A stretch of 64,000 nucleotides of DNA from NCBI RefSeq assembly GCF_009649685.1, contig NZ_WJPK01000002.1, positions 908,202-972,201 of the forward strand, read 5' to 3'. The first letter of the stretch is position 1, and every line of letters begins with the position of its first letter. Origin of the DNA: Flavobacteriaceae bacterium EG-1. GTDB taxonomy: Bacteria > Bacteroidota > Bacteroidia > Flavobacteriales > Flavobacteriaceae. Position numbers and translations under genes: made by a program. This document shows, in pieces, positions 18,198-26,906 of the stretch. A model generated the notes under the pieces. It worked only from the letters and a program-made list of their open reading frames with translations, was not told where the DNA came from and did not search any database.

Positions 18198-18338
18198 ACT
18201 TGGGTTTAGTATTATAATTATCTTGTGTTTATATACGGAAGATATAATTTAACAGATGTTCTACAATACTATATAAATATAAGGGTTTTGTGCTTGTTTT
18301 AAAAAATCTAAAATGTTAAGCATTTTAAAAATTGTATT

Positions 18339-19721
18339 CTAATGGGCTTTTTGAGTAAGTATAAACTCTCCTTTTAACATTCGAATAACATTAATAAGTG
18401 ATCTTATGTTGTGGTAGTTTACTTTCCATATTTGAGCTTTTACCTTTTTTGAGGCTTGCGGATCTGTATCTAATCCTTGGGCATACCATCCATGGTATTT
18501 ATGGTCGATCATATTTTTTTTAATATACTGCCATTGCTTTTGAAAAAGGTTATTATAAATAGTATCGTTAGGGTATAATTTAGCCATAAGCAAAAGTGAA
18601 TTGAGACCCTCTGCTTCAGTCCACCAAACTTTATCTTTTTTTACCACTGTACATGTTTCTGTGTCGTAATAATAACCTCCATCATAAAACCCTCCTTCTT
18701 TTTTATCCCAACCTTTTGTAATACCATGATCTACCATTTGTTTTGCTTTTACCTTAGTTAAAGTATCATTTTTTATGCCTAGAATATGAGATGCTTCAAG
18801 CATAAGAAATGCTGTTTCTACATCATGACCAAAAGAAACATGATCCAAACCAAAATTCTGCTTTTGATATGCCTCTGACGAATCCTTAAAAGTAACTGGA
18901 GACCAATCGCGATGAAGGTGTAATGTTAAATAACCTTTTTCGGTAGTAATAGTATCGCGAATTAAAAGTAATAACTCCTCTAAACGCTTACGTACCAATT
19001 CATTCGGCCATACTTCGTAAAGTGCAGTTAGGCATTCTAATAAATGAATTGATGAATTTTGATCCTTCCAGTCTTTTCGATTAAAATTATCATATCCGTT
19101 GTCTTCCGTAATGTCAAGCATCCATGATCCGTTTTGATGCAAAACATCAAAATATCCTTTGTAAATAGAATCATGAGCATGTTCTTCTAACCATTCAAAT
19201 GTTTTTTTTGCTAAATCTAATGCATCAGTATTGTTTGATGCTTTATAATAGGTAGCAAGGCCATATATTGCGAAAGCGTTGCCGTAAGTACTTTTGTTTT
19301 TTGATATTACATTTATTGCATCTCCTTCAAAACCTATTAAAGTGTGAAAACCTCCATTTACTGAATCCCACATTTTATCGCGTAAAAAATGAAATCCATG
19401 TTTTGCAATTTTTTCAAACGAATCATCTTTATAGAATTCAGCTAAAACAGCTGAGGTCCACACATGTCGTGCTTGAGAAACTATCATTTTGTTTTGAGCA
19501 CCTTCTTTTTCCCATTTATAATTAAAATCGGACCAAAAACCACCATTTATGGTATCAATAGATTTTGGATACCAGACTTTTGTTAAGTTCTCTAATTCAC
19601 TTTCTATTTCAGATAATATAGGGTCCGGAATTGTAGTTTTACTATGTTCTTTTGGTTTGCAGGCCAATAAAACTAAAACACATGCTAAAAACAAGATAGA
19701 ACTGTTGGTCTTACTGTACAT
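18339..19721 (-). CDS. AGE-family (N-acylglucosamine 2-epimerase-like) lipoprotein
   Basis: A 460-residue lipoprotein (MYSKTNSSILFLACVLVLLAC, lipobox LLAC) with the (alpha/alpha)6-barrel of N-acylglucosamine 2-epimerases and cellobiose 2-epimerases. Family features are TINGGFWSDFNYKW near the N-terminus, SQARHVWTSAVLAEFY with the conserved R-H pair, NAFAIYGLATYY, the FGLDHVSFGHDVETAFLMLEA histidine block and WWTEAEGLNSLLLM. These supply the His and Arg/Glu residues that epimerise C2 of a reducing sugar. Most characterised relatives are cytoplasmic, so an envelope-attached version should act on a sugar before import. Next on this strand is a TauE-like permease. The sugar is unknown. Confidence 0.87.
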   Translation of the reverse strand: MYSKTNSSILFLACVLVLLACKPKEHSKTTIPDPILSEIESELENLTKVWYPKSIDTINGGFWSDFNYKWEKEGAQNKMIVSQARHVWTSAVLAEFYKDDSFEKIAKHGFHFLRDKMWDSVNGGFHTLIGFEGDAINVISKNKSTYGNAFAIYGLATYYKASNNTDALDLAKKTFEWLEEHAHDSIYKGYFDVLHQNGSWMLDITEDNGYDNFNRKDWKDQNSSIHLLECLTALYEVWPNELVRKRLEELLLLIRDTITTEKGYLTLHLHRDWSPVTFKDSSEAYQKQNFGLDHVSFGHDVETAFLMLEASHILGIKNDTLTKVKAKQMVDHGITKGWDKKEGGFYDGGYYYDTETCTVVKKDKVWWTEAEGLNSLLLMAKLYPNDTIYNNLFQKQWQYIKKNMIDHKYHGWYAQGLDTDPQASKKVKAQIWKVNYHNIRSLINVIRMLKGEFILTQKAH

Positions 19722-19778
19722 AACTGCTAATGTTTGAATTACATCAGCTTAAAGCTACTCATATTTTTTGGAAGAGCA

Positions 19779-20555
19779 TTATCTAAAAAATATTAGTAGG
19801 GCACCTATTGCGGTTAAAATAAGAATCATTTTTCGATAGAAAGCTTCTTTAATAATTTTCACCAACTGAATGCCAACAAATAGTCCAACAAATATTGCCG
19901 GGATAAGTTTTAAATCAAGCATAAAACTTTCTTTGGTAATTGTGCCCCAGGCCCATATATGAAAAGGGAGTTTGAAAACATTTATAATAAAGAATAGCCA
20001 GGCAGCAGTTCCTATAAATTCATTTTTTGGTAAACGCATTGCTAAGAAAAATATATTGGCAAAAGCACCAGCAAGATTCCCTATCATAGTGGTAACGCCT
20101 GCCATTATTCCCATAAAACCTGCAAACGCCCAATGCGTAGGTACTCTCTTGGATTTTTTTGAATCCCACCAATACATCATAATTACACTACCCAAGATAA
20201 TAATGGCCATTCCAATTTTAAAGGTTGTTTCGTCTAAATCTTTTCCTATAAAAACACCAATAAGCACGCCCATCATCATCCAAGGAAGAAATCTTATAAT
20301 GTATTTCCACTGTGTATGTCTATTGTAATAAATAACAGCAAAAATATCCCCAACGATAAGAAGTGGAACAATTATTCCTGTAGACTCCTTTGCTCCAAAA
20401 GCCAATGCCATTAAAGTGACCGTAATAATTGCAATTCCTTTGATTCCCGATTTAGATATTCCAATTACCATTGCGGCAGTAATGGCTATGATCCAAGCCG
20501 TTGTAGATATGTCACTTGTTATTAATGAATACACTCGTTGTAGTTTAGTTAACAA
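19779..20555 (-). CDS. TauE/SafE-family membrane permease
   Basis: A 258-residue inner-membrane protein with about eight hydrophobic helices and the family's duplicated pattern: GISKSGIKGIAIITVTLMA in the first half and GFMGIMAGVTTMIGNLAG in the second. TauE/SafE proteins export or import small organic or inorganic sulfur anions and related acids. Specificity is poorly predictable. The start at 20555 is 55 bp from the divergent sodium:solute symporter at 20611, leaving little room for two promoters. It could be cotranscribed with the AGE-family gene, 57 bp away on the same strand. Confidence 0.85.
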   Translation of the reverse strand: MLTKLQRVYSLITSDISTTAWIIAITAAMVIGISKSGIKGIAIITVTLMALAFGAKESTGIIVPLLIVGDIFAVIYYNRHTQWKYIIRFLPWMMMGVLIGVFIGKDLDETTFKIGMAIIILGSVIMMYWWDSKKSKRVPTHWAFAGFMGIMAGVTTMIGNLAGAFANIFFLAMRLPKNEFIGTAAWLFFIINVFKLPFHIWAWGTITKESFMLDLKLIPAIFVGLFVGIQLVKIIKEAFYRKMILILTAIGALLIFFR

Positions 20556-20610
20556 GCTTCAAAAGTATGGTAAAAAGTAATATCTTTAGCGCATACCAAA
20601 ACCCGACTTT

Positions 20611-22419
20611 ATGGAATTAAGTACACTCGATTACAGTTTTATCATAGTTTTCTTTTCTCTTGTTCTAGGAATAGGAATATACGTCTCTAAAAAATCCGGT
20701 AAAGATTCTAATGAATTTTTTCTTTCCGGCAGAACAATGCCATGGTGGTTGTTGGGATTGTCTATGGTAGCAACTACTTTCTCCACAGACACGCCAAATT
20801 TAGTAACCGATTTAGTTAGAACACAAGGTGTTTCAGGAAACTGGGGATGGTGGTGTTTCTTGTTAACTGGAATGTTAACTGTATTTGTGTACGCCAAGCT
20901 ATGGCGAAAATCTAATGTGAAGACCGATTTAGAGTTTTACGAATTGCGATATGGGGGAAAACCTGCTAGTTTTTTAAGGAAATTTAGAGCAATTTATTTA
21001 GGTATTATTTTTAATGTTATTACCATGTCGGCGGTAACTTTGGCTGCTATTAAAATTGGGGGAATCATGCTTGGACTCGAACCCTTAGAAACGGTTATTG
21101 GTGCTGGGTTAATTACCGTAGTGTTTAGTGCATTAGGAGGGTTTAAAGGCGTAGTATATACTGACTTTCTTTTGTTCTTTGTTGCGATGGCAGGGGCTAT
21201 AGGAGCTGCTTATTATTTAGTAAATATTCCTGAAGTTGGTGGTATTCATGCAATGATGGCTAATGAATTAGTTACATCAAAACTGAATATTCTTCCTGAT
21301 TTTAATGATACGGAAATGGTTATTACATTGTTTATTATTCCATTAGCTGTGCAGTGGTGGAGTTCTTGGTATCCGGGTGGTGAACCTGGCGGAGGTGGCT
21401 ACATTGCGCAACGTATGTTGGCTGCAAAAAATGAGAATCATGCTATTGGGGCAACTTTCTTTTTTAATATTATGCACTATGCTTTACGCCCTTGGCCATG
21501 GATTTTAGTTGCCTTAGCCTCTTTAGTGGTTTATCCGGATATAGCTAGTATTGCTGAAGCTTTCCCAAATGTTGCAGAAAATAAATTAGGACACGATTTG
21601 GCCTATTCTGCCATGTTAACCAAATTGCCAAGTGGTCTTTTAGGTTTAGTATTGGCTTCTTTAATTGCTGCTTACATGAGTACAATTTCTACCCAATTAA
21701 ATTGGGGCTCTTCTTATATTGTTTTTGATTTTTATAAACAACAAGTTAATCCAGATGCTACTGAAAAACAATTAGTTGCTGTTGGAAGAATCTCTACGGT
21801 AGTATTAATGGTCTTAAGTGCTTTTTTAGCCTTAGCAATGCAAAATGCAGAACAAATATTTAAACTCCTTTTACTTTTTGGTGCAGGTACAGGTTTGATT
21901 TTTATACTACGTTGGTTTTGGTGGCGAATTAATGCCTGGACTGAAATTTCTGCGATGTTTGCTTCGGGTATTTTATCAATTTTAATACAAGCTACGCCAC
22001 TTGGAGCGTTTCTATTTGCAACCGATACTGGAATATTACCTGATTGGGGAGAAATACCTTTTGTAATGATAGCTACTACAATAATATGGTTGATAGCAAC
22101 TTTTATAACAAAACCGGAATCGGACGAGGTACTTCGTTCATTTTATGAAAAAATACAACCTGGTGGTCCTGGCTGGCAAAAGGTTGTTGATGAAGCTAAA
22201 GTTGATAATGTAGAGATTGATAAAGGTGAAAAATGGAGTGTACCATCGGGTATCTCTGCAATGCTATTAGGAGTTATTTTAGTTTATTCTATGATGTTTG
22301 CAACTGGTTATTGGATTTATGGTCGTACAACTGATGCATTAATACTAACTGGTGTTGCTATTGTTTCAGGAGTACTTTTAATTTTTACTTGGAATAAAAT
22401 GAAAGAACATATTCTTTAG
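20611..22419 (+). CDS. Sodium:solute symporter (SSS family), long form
   Basis: A 602-residue SSS/SLC5-type Na+ symporter with about 13-14 membrane segments. The N-terminal helix is followed by FFLSGRTMPWWLLGLSMVAT and FSTDTPNLVTDLV. ASLIAAYMSTISTQLNWGSS near residue 350 is the family's Na+ region. It is longer than the partial symporter at the left edge because of a C-terminal helix pair. A hydrophilic loop (SDEVLRSFYEKIQPGGPGW) matches the large subgroup common next to glycan catabolic genes in Bacteroidota. The membrane acyltransferase gene begins 3 bp after its stop, so these are cotranscribed. The substrate is unknown, probably a sugar or sugar acid. Confidence 0.92.
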   Translation: MELSTLDYSFIIVFFSLVLGIGIYVSKKSGKDSNEFFLSGRTMPWWLLGLSMVATTFSTDTPNLVTDLVRTQGVSGNWGWWCFLLTGMLTVFVYAKLWRKSNVKTDLEFYELRYGGKPASFLRKFRAIYLGIIFNVITMSAVTLAAIKIGGIMLGLEPLETVIGAGLITVVFSALGGFKGVVYTDFLLFFVAMAGAIGAAYYLVNIPEVGGIHAMMANELVTSKLNILPDFNDTEMVITLFIIPLAVQWWSSWYPGGEPGGGGYIAQRMLAAKNENHAIGATFFFNIMHYALRPWPWILVALASLVVYPDIASIAEAFPNVAENKLGHDLAYSAMLTKLPSGLLGLVLASLIAAYMSTISTQLNWGSSYIVFDFYKQQVNPDATEKQLVAVGRISTVVLMVLSAFLALAMQNAEQIFKLLLLFGAGTGLIFILRWFWWRINAWTEISAMFASGILSILIQATPLGAFLFATDTGILPDWGEIPFVMIATTIIWLIATFITKPESDEVLRSFYEKIQPGGPGWQKVVDEAKVDNVEIDKGEKWSVPSGISAMLLGVILVYSMMFATGYWIYGRTTDALILTGVAIVSGVLLIFTWNKMKEHIL

Positions 22420-22422
22420 ATA

Positions 22423-23517
22423 ATGGCAGGATTGAGTAATAGAATTTTATCGATTGACATCTTTCGTGGAATGACCATTGTACTAATGATATTGGTTAAT
22501 ACTCCTGGTACTTGGGCGGCCGTTTATCCTCCTTTTAGACATGCCAATTGGCATGGAATCACCCCTACTGATTTAGTTTTTCCATTCTTTCTATTTATTG
22601 TGGGGACTTCAATCGTTTTTGCCTATAAAAACAAAACTATTAATGCGAATACATATAAGAAAATTACTATTCGTGCTTTAAAACTGATTGGCCTTGGTTT
22701 ATTTTTAGGGGCATTTTTAATAAGTTATCCTTTTATTAAGGATTTTGAAAATATCCGATTTCCTGGGGTTTTGCAACGTATAGGAGTGGTTTTCTTTTTT
22801 GCTTCTATTTTATTTATCAACTTTAAATGGAAAACATTACTTGGAATTTGTGTAACACTTTTAATAGGATATTGGTTAATGATGGTTTTTATTCCTGTAA
22901 ACGGTGTGGAATCTACTCTTGATAGAGCTCCTAATAATTTAGCAAATTGGTTGGATGTTCAAATTTTTGGCACACATAATTACAAAGCAGATTATGACCC
23001 AGAAGGCTTTTTAAGCACGATTCCATCAATTTGTAGTGCTTTGTTAGGTGTTTTTACTGGACTTTTATTAACATCAAAGCAAGAAAAGAAAGCTACATTA
23101 TTAATGGGAATTGGGGGGTCTTTATTAATAATAGGGCATCTTTGGGATATTGTTTTTCCTATAAATAAGGCACTATGGACGAGCAGTTTTGTGTTAGTTA
23201 CTGCTGGCTGGGCAAATTTGATTCTTGCTTTAATATATTACCTAACTGATGTTAAGGGAATTCAATTTGGTAGTATTTTTAGATATGCTGGTGCAAATGC
23301 TATTACCCTTTATTTTCTTTCAAGCTTTATCAGTAAAATTATGGGACAAATAAAGGTAGGAGACACCTCTTTACATGGGTGGATATTTAATCAGGTGTAT
23401 GTGCATGATTTCTTGTCTTTGCAACTCTCTTCATTGTTGTATGGTCTAACTGTAGTCGCATTTTACGCACTTTTGGCATATATTTTGTTTCGAAGAAAGA
23501 TATTCTTCAAAGTATAA
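22423..23517 (+). CDS. HGSNAT-like membrane acyltransferase (DUF5009/DUF1624)
   Basis: A 364-residue integral membrane protein related to heparan-alpha-glucosaminide N-acetyltransferase. The diagnostic N-terminal segment reads LSIDIFRGMTIVLMILVN, followed by NWHGITPTDLVFPFFLFIVG, with the His and Asp equivalents used for acyl transfer. About ten hydrophobic helices follow. The animal enzyme moves acetyl from cytosolic acetyl-CoA across the membrane onto glucosamine. Bacterial relatives are often placed beside sugar importers. Coupling here to a sodium symporter (3-bp gap) suggests acetylation of an incoming amino sugar, which is inference. A small exported protein follows 2 bp downstream. Confidence 0.87.
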   Translation: MAGLSNRILSIDIFRGMTIVLMILVNTPGTWAAVYPPFRHANWHGITPTDLVFPFFLFIVGTSIVFAYKNKTINANTYKKITIRALKLIGLGLFLGAFLISYPFIKDFENIRFPGVLQRIGVVFFFASILFINFKWKTLLGICVTLLIGYWLMMVFIPVNGVESTLDRAPNNLANWLDVQIFGTHNYKADYDPEGFLSTIPSICSALLGVFTGLLLTSKQEKKATLLMGIGGSLLIIGHLWDIVFPINKALWTSSFVLVTAGWANLILALIYYLTDVKGIQFGSIFRYAGANAITLYFLSSFISKIMGQIKVGDTSLHGWIFNQVYVHDFLSLQLSSLLYGLTVVAFYALLAYILFRRKIFFKV

Positions 23518-23519
23518 CT

Positions 23520-24131
23520 ATGAAAAAAGCCTTTAGGTCTTTTAGATTCATTATTCTAATATTTATTTTAGTTGGATGGCCTCATGAAAGTATTGCTCAA
23601 AATGGATTTCAAGAGGGTTATGTGGTTACAAAAACTAATGATACGTTATATGGTGTTGTTAGAGATCGAAAATTAGGTGCGTTTGCCAAGCTTTACAAAA
23701 AGATAAAATTTAAAGGTAAAAAGGGCAAATCTAGGTATGCTGCCAAAGATTTAATTGCTTATAAGAATGGAGATATCACCTTCGAAATAATGAAAACAAC
23801 CAGAACAGGGCAGTTTTTTAATCAACAATTACAACTGTCAGATAGCGGTGATTATGAGTTTTTTAAAGTAATACATAAAGGAAACGTTAGTTATTATATG
23901 TTAGAGTTTGAAGATGCTGATTCAGGGCATATAGATGGTAATGCCTATTTTAAAAAGGAAAATGAGGATATTTTAATCCGTATTAATCAGGGTGTTTTCG
24001 GGTTAAAAAGAAAAAAGTTGGCAAGGTATTTCTCTGATTATCCAGAATTGAGTCAGCGCATTTTAAACAAACAACTCAATAGTCCTTTAGAAATAGTTCG
24101 TTTTTACAATACGTGGAAAATAGATAATTAA
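23520..24131 (+). CDS. Exported hypothetical protein
   Basis: A 203-residue protein with a signal peptide (hydrophobic core FIILIFILVGW, cleavage near SIAQ). The mature part begins GFQEGYVVTKTNDTLYGVV, a pattern seen in many Bacteroidota exported proteins in which a 'G.i.t..gdt..G.i' strand repeats. It is rich in lysine (KKIKFKGKKGKSRYAAKD), probably all beta, and has no catalytic motif I recognise. It is the third gene of the symporter-acyltransferase unit, with a 2-bp gap, yet looks like a generic flavobacterial protein and may have no link to sugar uptake. Its stop is 31 bp from the convergent ribE stop. Confidence 0.75.
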   Translation: MKKAFRSFRFIILIFILVGWPHESIAQNGFQEGYVVTKTNDTLYGVVRDRKLGAFAKLYKKIKFKGKKGKSRYAAKDLIAYKNGDITFEIMKTTRTGQFFNQQLQLSDSGDYEFFKVIHKGNVSYYMLEFEDADSGHIDGNAYFKKENEDILIRINQGVFGLKRKKLARYFSDYPELSQRILNKQLNSPLEIVRFYNTWKIDN

Positions 24132-24162
24132 ATAGAAAAGTATATCGAAATCTATTTCACAT

Positions 24163-24747
24163 CTATTTTTGCATCATTTTAGCTACATATTTCCCTATCA
24201 CATCAAATTCTAAATTTACTGTGTGCTTTGTCTTATAATTGTGAAAACGTGTGTGTTCATATGTATATGGTATTATGGCTACGCTAAAAGTATTAATACC
24301 CGAATCTACAACGGTAAGGCTTACACCATCAATAGTTATCGACCCTTTTTCAATTGTTATATTGTTTAAAGTAGAATCATATTCAAAAGAAAAATACCAG
24401 CTACCATCTTCTTCTTGTATTTTAGTAATTGTACCAGTTTGGTCTACATGACCTTGTACAATATGTCCATCAAGACGTGATCCTAAAATCATGGCGCGTT
24501 CTAGATTTATTTTCTCACCAATCTCCAAGGTGCTTAAATTGGTTTTTTCTAAGGTTTCTTCAATGGCCGTAACGGTATAAGTGTTTTCATCAATAGAAAC
24601 AACTGTTAAGCACACGCCATTGTGCGAAATACTTTGATCTATTTTTAACTCTGATGTAAGTTCAGATTTAACTGTAATATGAAGATTTCCGCCATCTTTT
24701 TGTAGTTCTTTTACTTCACCTAAAGTTTCAATTATTCCAGTAAACAC
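24163..24747 (-). CDS. ribE: Riboflavin synthase alpha chain
   Basis: A 194-residue riboflavin synthase, which dismutates two 6,7-dimethyl-8-ribityllumazine molecules to riboflavin. The two homologous lumazine-binding barrels are visible: MFTGIIETLGEV and ISHNGVCLTVVSID in the first, LDGHIVQGHVDQTG and ITIDGVSLTVVDSG in the second. The start must be the GTG at 24747, because the family begins exactly at MFTGI and no ATG is near. The gene is divergent from pdxA (50 bp between starts). Cytoplasmic, housekeeping. Confidence 0.96.
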   Translation of the reverse strand: MFTGIIETLGEVKELQKDGGNLHITVKSELTSELKIDQSISHNGVCLTVVSIDENTYTVTAIEETLEKTNLSTLEIGEKINLERAMILGSRLDGHIVQGHVDQTGTITKIQEEDGSWYFSFEYDSTLNNITIEKGSITIDGVSLTVVDSGINTFSVAIIPYTYEHTRFHNYKTKHTVNLEFDVIGKYVAKMMQK

Positions 24748-24797
24748 GTGTCGTTTTAATTAAGTAGTTTTGTGTGGTAAATTTAGTTATAAATACA

Positions 24798-25844
24798 ATG
24801 CAGGAAGGCAAAAACATTAAGTTAGGTATTAGTATTGGGGATCTCAATGGTATTGGTTGTGAGGTTATTCTCAAAACATTTGCTGATTCGAGAATGTTAG
24901 ATTTTTGTACCCCGGTTATTTTTGCTTCAAACAAAACCGTTTCATTTCAGAAAAACAAACTTAATATCCAAATTAATTTTAACGGTATACCCAATGCCAC
25001 AAAAGCACTTGATGGTAAAGTTAATGTGGTTAATGTTTGGAAAGAAGTACCTAAAATAGTATTTGGTCAATCATCAGAAAGTGCGGGTAAATATGCCATT
25101 TTATCATTTAAGGCTGCAGTAAATGCACTTAAGAATGATGAAATTGATGTGCTTGTAACAGCACCAATTAATAAGAATAATATTCAAACAAAAGATTTTA
25201 ACTTTCCTGGGCATACTGATTATTTGGCACAAGAGTTAGAAGGGGAAAGCTTAATGTTTATGGTTACTGAGGAACTGAAAGTGGGACTTCTAACAGACCA
25301 TATTGCGGTAAAAGATGCACCTGCCGCAATAAATCCAATCTTGATTAGAACAAAAGTTAGAACTATTGAAAAATCATTACAAATGGATTTTGGTATACGT
25401 AAGCCTAAAATAGCTCTTTTAGGTATTAATCCACATAATGGTGATAATGGTGTAATTGGCAACGAAGATGATGAAATTTTAAAGCCAGTAATAAAAGAAA
25501 TGTCGGATGCTGGTCATTTAGTTTATGGGCCTTATGCCGCCGACAGTTTTTTTGGAAGCGATAATTATAAAAAGTTTGATGCAATACTTGCAGCATATCA
25601 CGATCAAGGGTTAATCCCTTTTAAAACACTTTCATTTGGTAAAGGTGTTAATTTTACAGCAGGGCTTTCTAAAGTTAGAACTTCACCAGACCACGGTACG
25701 GCTTATGAAATTGCCGGTAAGGGGCAGGCTGATTTTAGCTCTTTTAAAGAGGCAGTTTTTTCGGCTATTAGTATTTTTAAAAATAGAAATGAATATCAAG
25801 AGCTTACTAAGAATCCATTGCAAAAGCAAAAAGTTAGAAGATAA
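24798..25844 (+). CDS. pdxA: 4-hydroxythreonine-4-phosphate dehydrogenase
   Basis: An NAD-dependent dehydrogenase of the pyridoxal-phosphate pathway, oxidising 4-phosphohydroxy-threonine. The frame opens at GTG 24774, but the ATG at 24798 gives the usual N-terminus (MQEGKNIKLGISIGDLNGIG) and 348 residues. Metal-ligand histidines are in PGHTDYLA, LTDHIAVKDAP and AAYHDQG. The NPHNGDNG segment and FTAGLSKVRTSPDHGTAYEIAG are standard. It is divergent from ribE and is followed after about 30 bp by the promoter of the yceD-rpmF unit. Confidence 0.95.
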   Translation: MQEGKNIKLGISIGDLNGIGCEVILKTFADSRMLDFCTPVIFASNKTVSFQKNKLNIQINFNGIPNATKALDGKVNVVNVWKEVPKIVFGQSSESAGKYAILSFKAAVNALKNDEIDVLVTAPINKNNIQTKDFNFPGHTDYLAQELEGESLMFMVTEELKVGLLTDHIAVKDAPAAINPILIRTKVRTIEKSLQMDFGIRKPKIALLGINPHNGDNGVIGNEDDEILKPVIKEMSDAGHLVYGPYAADSFFGSDNYKKFDAILAAYHDQGLIPFKTLSFGKGVNFTAGLSKVRTSPDHGTAYEIAGKGQADFSSFKEAVFSAISIFKNRNEYQELTKNPLQKQKVRR

Positions 25845-25877
25845 GGTTACTTTTCTCTTTATTTGCTTTAGTAATCG

Positions 25878-25907
25878 TTGGCAATTTGTAAAAATATAGT
25901 ATCTTTG
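25878..25907 (+). promoter_or_regulatory. Bacteroidota housekeeping promoter for yceD-rpmF
   Basis: TATCTTTG at 25900-25907 is an excellent TAnnTTTG -7 element, and TTG at 25878-25880 lies 19 bases upstream as the -33 element. Transcription should start near 25914, leaving a leader of about 50 bases before the yceD ATG at 25968. This supports the later yceD start rather than the longer frame that opens inside the promoter. Confidence 0.72.
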
Positions 25908-25967
25908 CACCCGCCTGAATGGAAGCTTATTATATTCTGTAGGGTGAATTTTAAATTTTGTGTCGTC

Positions 25968-26501
25968 ATGATGAAGCAAAAGGAGTTTAATGTTCCTTTC
26001 TCGGGATTGAAGCAAGGAAAGCACGATTTTGAATTTGAAATTGATAACAAGTTCTTTGAATCTTTTGGATACGATGAGTTTAATGCGGCTGATGTTAAGT
26101 TGCATTTGCAATTAAACAAAACTTCTACTATGTTAGAACTTGAGTTTGATGGGCAGGGCTCAGTAAACGTAAATTGTGATATTACTAGTGAACCCTATGA
26201 TCAAGAAATTGATGCACAATTGAATCTTGTGGTTAAATTTGGTGAAACTTTTAATGATGATGACGATGAGATATTAATTATACCACATGGGTCACATCAA
26301 GTAAATATAGCGCAATATGTTTACGAAATGTTAGTACTTGCAGTACCTCAGAAAAGGGTTCATCCTGGTATAGCAGATGGAACTTTAAAATCTGAAGTAC
26401 TAGATAAGTTAGAAGAATTACAACCAAAAGAATCAAGAGAGAATAAAGAAGAAAATGATCCCAGATGGGACAAATTAAAGAATTTATTAACAGACAAATA
26501 G
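25968..26501 (+). CDS. yceD: YceD family protein (DUF177)
   Basis: A 177-residue cytoplasmic protein of the DUF177/YceD family, which is linked to 23S rRNA processing or accumulation and nearly always sits immediately before rpmF, as here (6-bp gap). It shows the acidic, beta-rich core and the characteristic central sequence LELEFDGQGSVNVNCDITSEP, where relatives often have a zinc-like CxxC that is reduced here to one Cys. The C-terminal ending DPRWDKLKNLLTDK is typical of the Bacteroidota form. ATG 25968 (or 25971) was chosen because the upstream part of the frame overlaps the promoter. Confidence 0.9.
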   Translation: MMKQKEFNVPFSGLKQGKHDFEFEIDNKFFESFGYDEFNAADVKLHLQLNKTSTMLELEFDGQGSVNVNCDITSEPYDQEIDAQLNLVVKFGETFNDDDDEILIIPHGSHQVNIAQYVYEMLVLAVPQKRVHPGIADGTLKSEVLDKLEELQPKESRENKEENDPRWDKLKNLLTDK

Positions 26502-26507
26502 TCGACA

Positions 26508-26705
26508 ATGGCACATCCTAAGAGAAAAATATCGAAAACCCGTAGGGATAAAAGAAGAACACATTATAAGGCTGTAGCACCAACTCTTGCTAAAGATTCT
26601 ACCACTGGTGAGATGCATTTATTTCATAGAGCACATTGGCACGAAGGTAAGTTATACTATAAAGGTCAAGTTTTAATCGACAAGACAGAAGTAGCAGAGG
26701 CTTAA
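26508..26705 (+). CDS. rpmF: 50S ribosomal protein L32
   Basis: A 65-residue basic ribosomal protein with the canonical start [20 protein letters not shown]. The C-terminal part has [14 protein letters not shown]. The CxxC zinc pairs of some L32 proteins are absent, so this is the zinc-independent type. It follows yceD by 6 bp and is closed by the terminator at 26738-26784. Confidence 0.97.
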   Translation: MAHPKRKISKTRRDKRRTHYKAVAPTLAKDSTTGEMHLFHRAHWHEGKLYYKGQVLIDKTEVAEA

Positions 26706-26737
26706 GCTAAAAATGTTTTATTTTTCGAAATAAAATA

Positions 26738-26784
26738 AAGAACCCTATTCATTTATTAATTAATGAGTAGGGTTCTTGTTTTTT
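26738..26784 (+). terminator. Intrinsic terminator after rpmF
   Basis: The 15-base arms 26738-26752 and 26763-26777 pair with one A-C-type or wobble defect around a 10-base loop, followed by a T run from 26779. It separates yceD-rpmF from fabH-accB-accC. Confidence 0.85.
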
Positions 26785-26906
26785 ATATTTTAAGTTTTAC
26801 AAATACTATCTTTTTTTTAAAAACTGTGGATTTTACACAAGAAATGACAAAAATTGAGTATTTTTCACCAATTTCTAGTCGTTTTTGATACAAAAGTATT
26901 TTTAGT

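Noticed and set aside
25683-26111. Antisense frame across pdxA end and yceD start
   Set aside because: It crosses a strong promoter and two well-supported genes on the other strand. Composition is that of a shadow frame.
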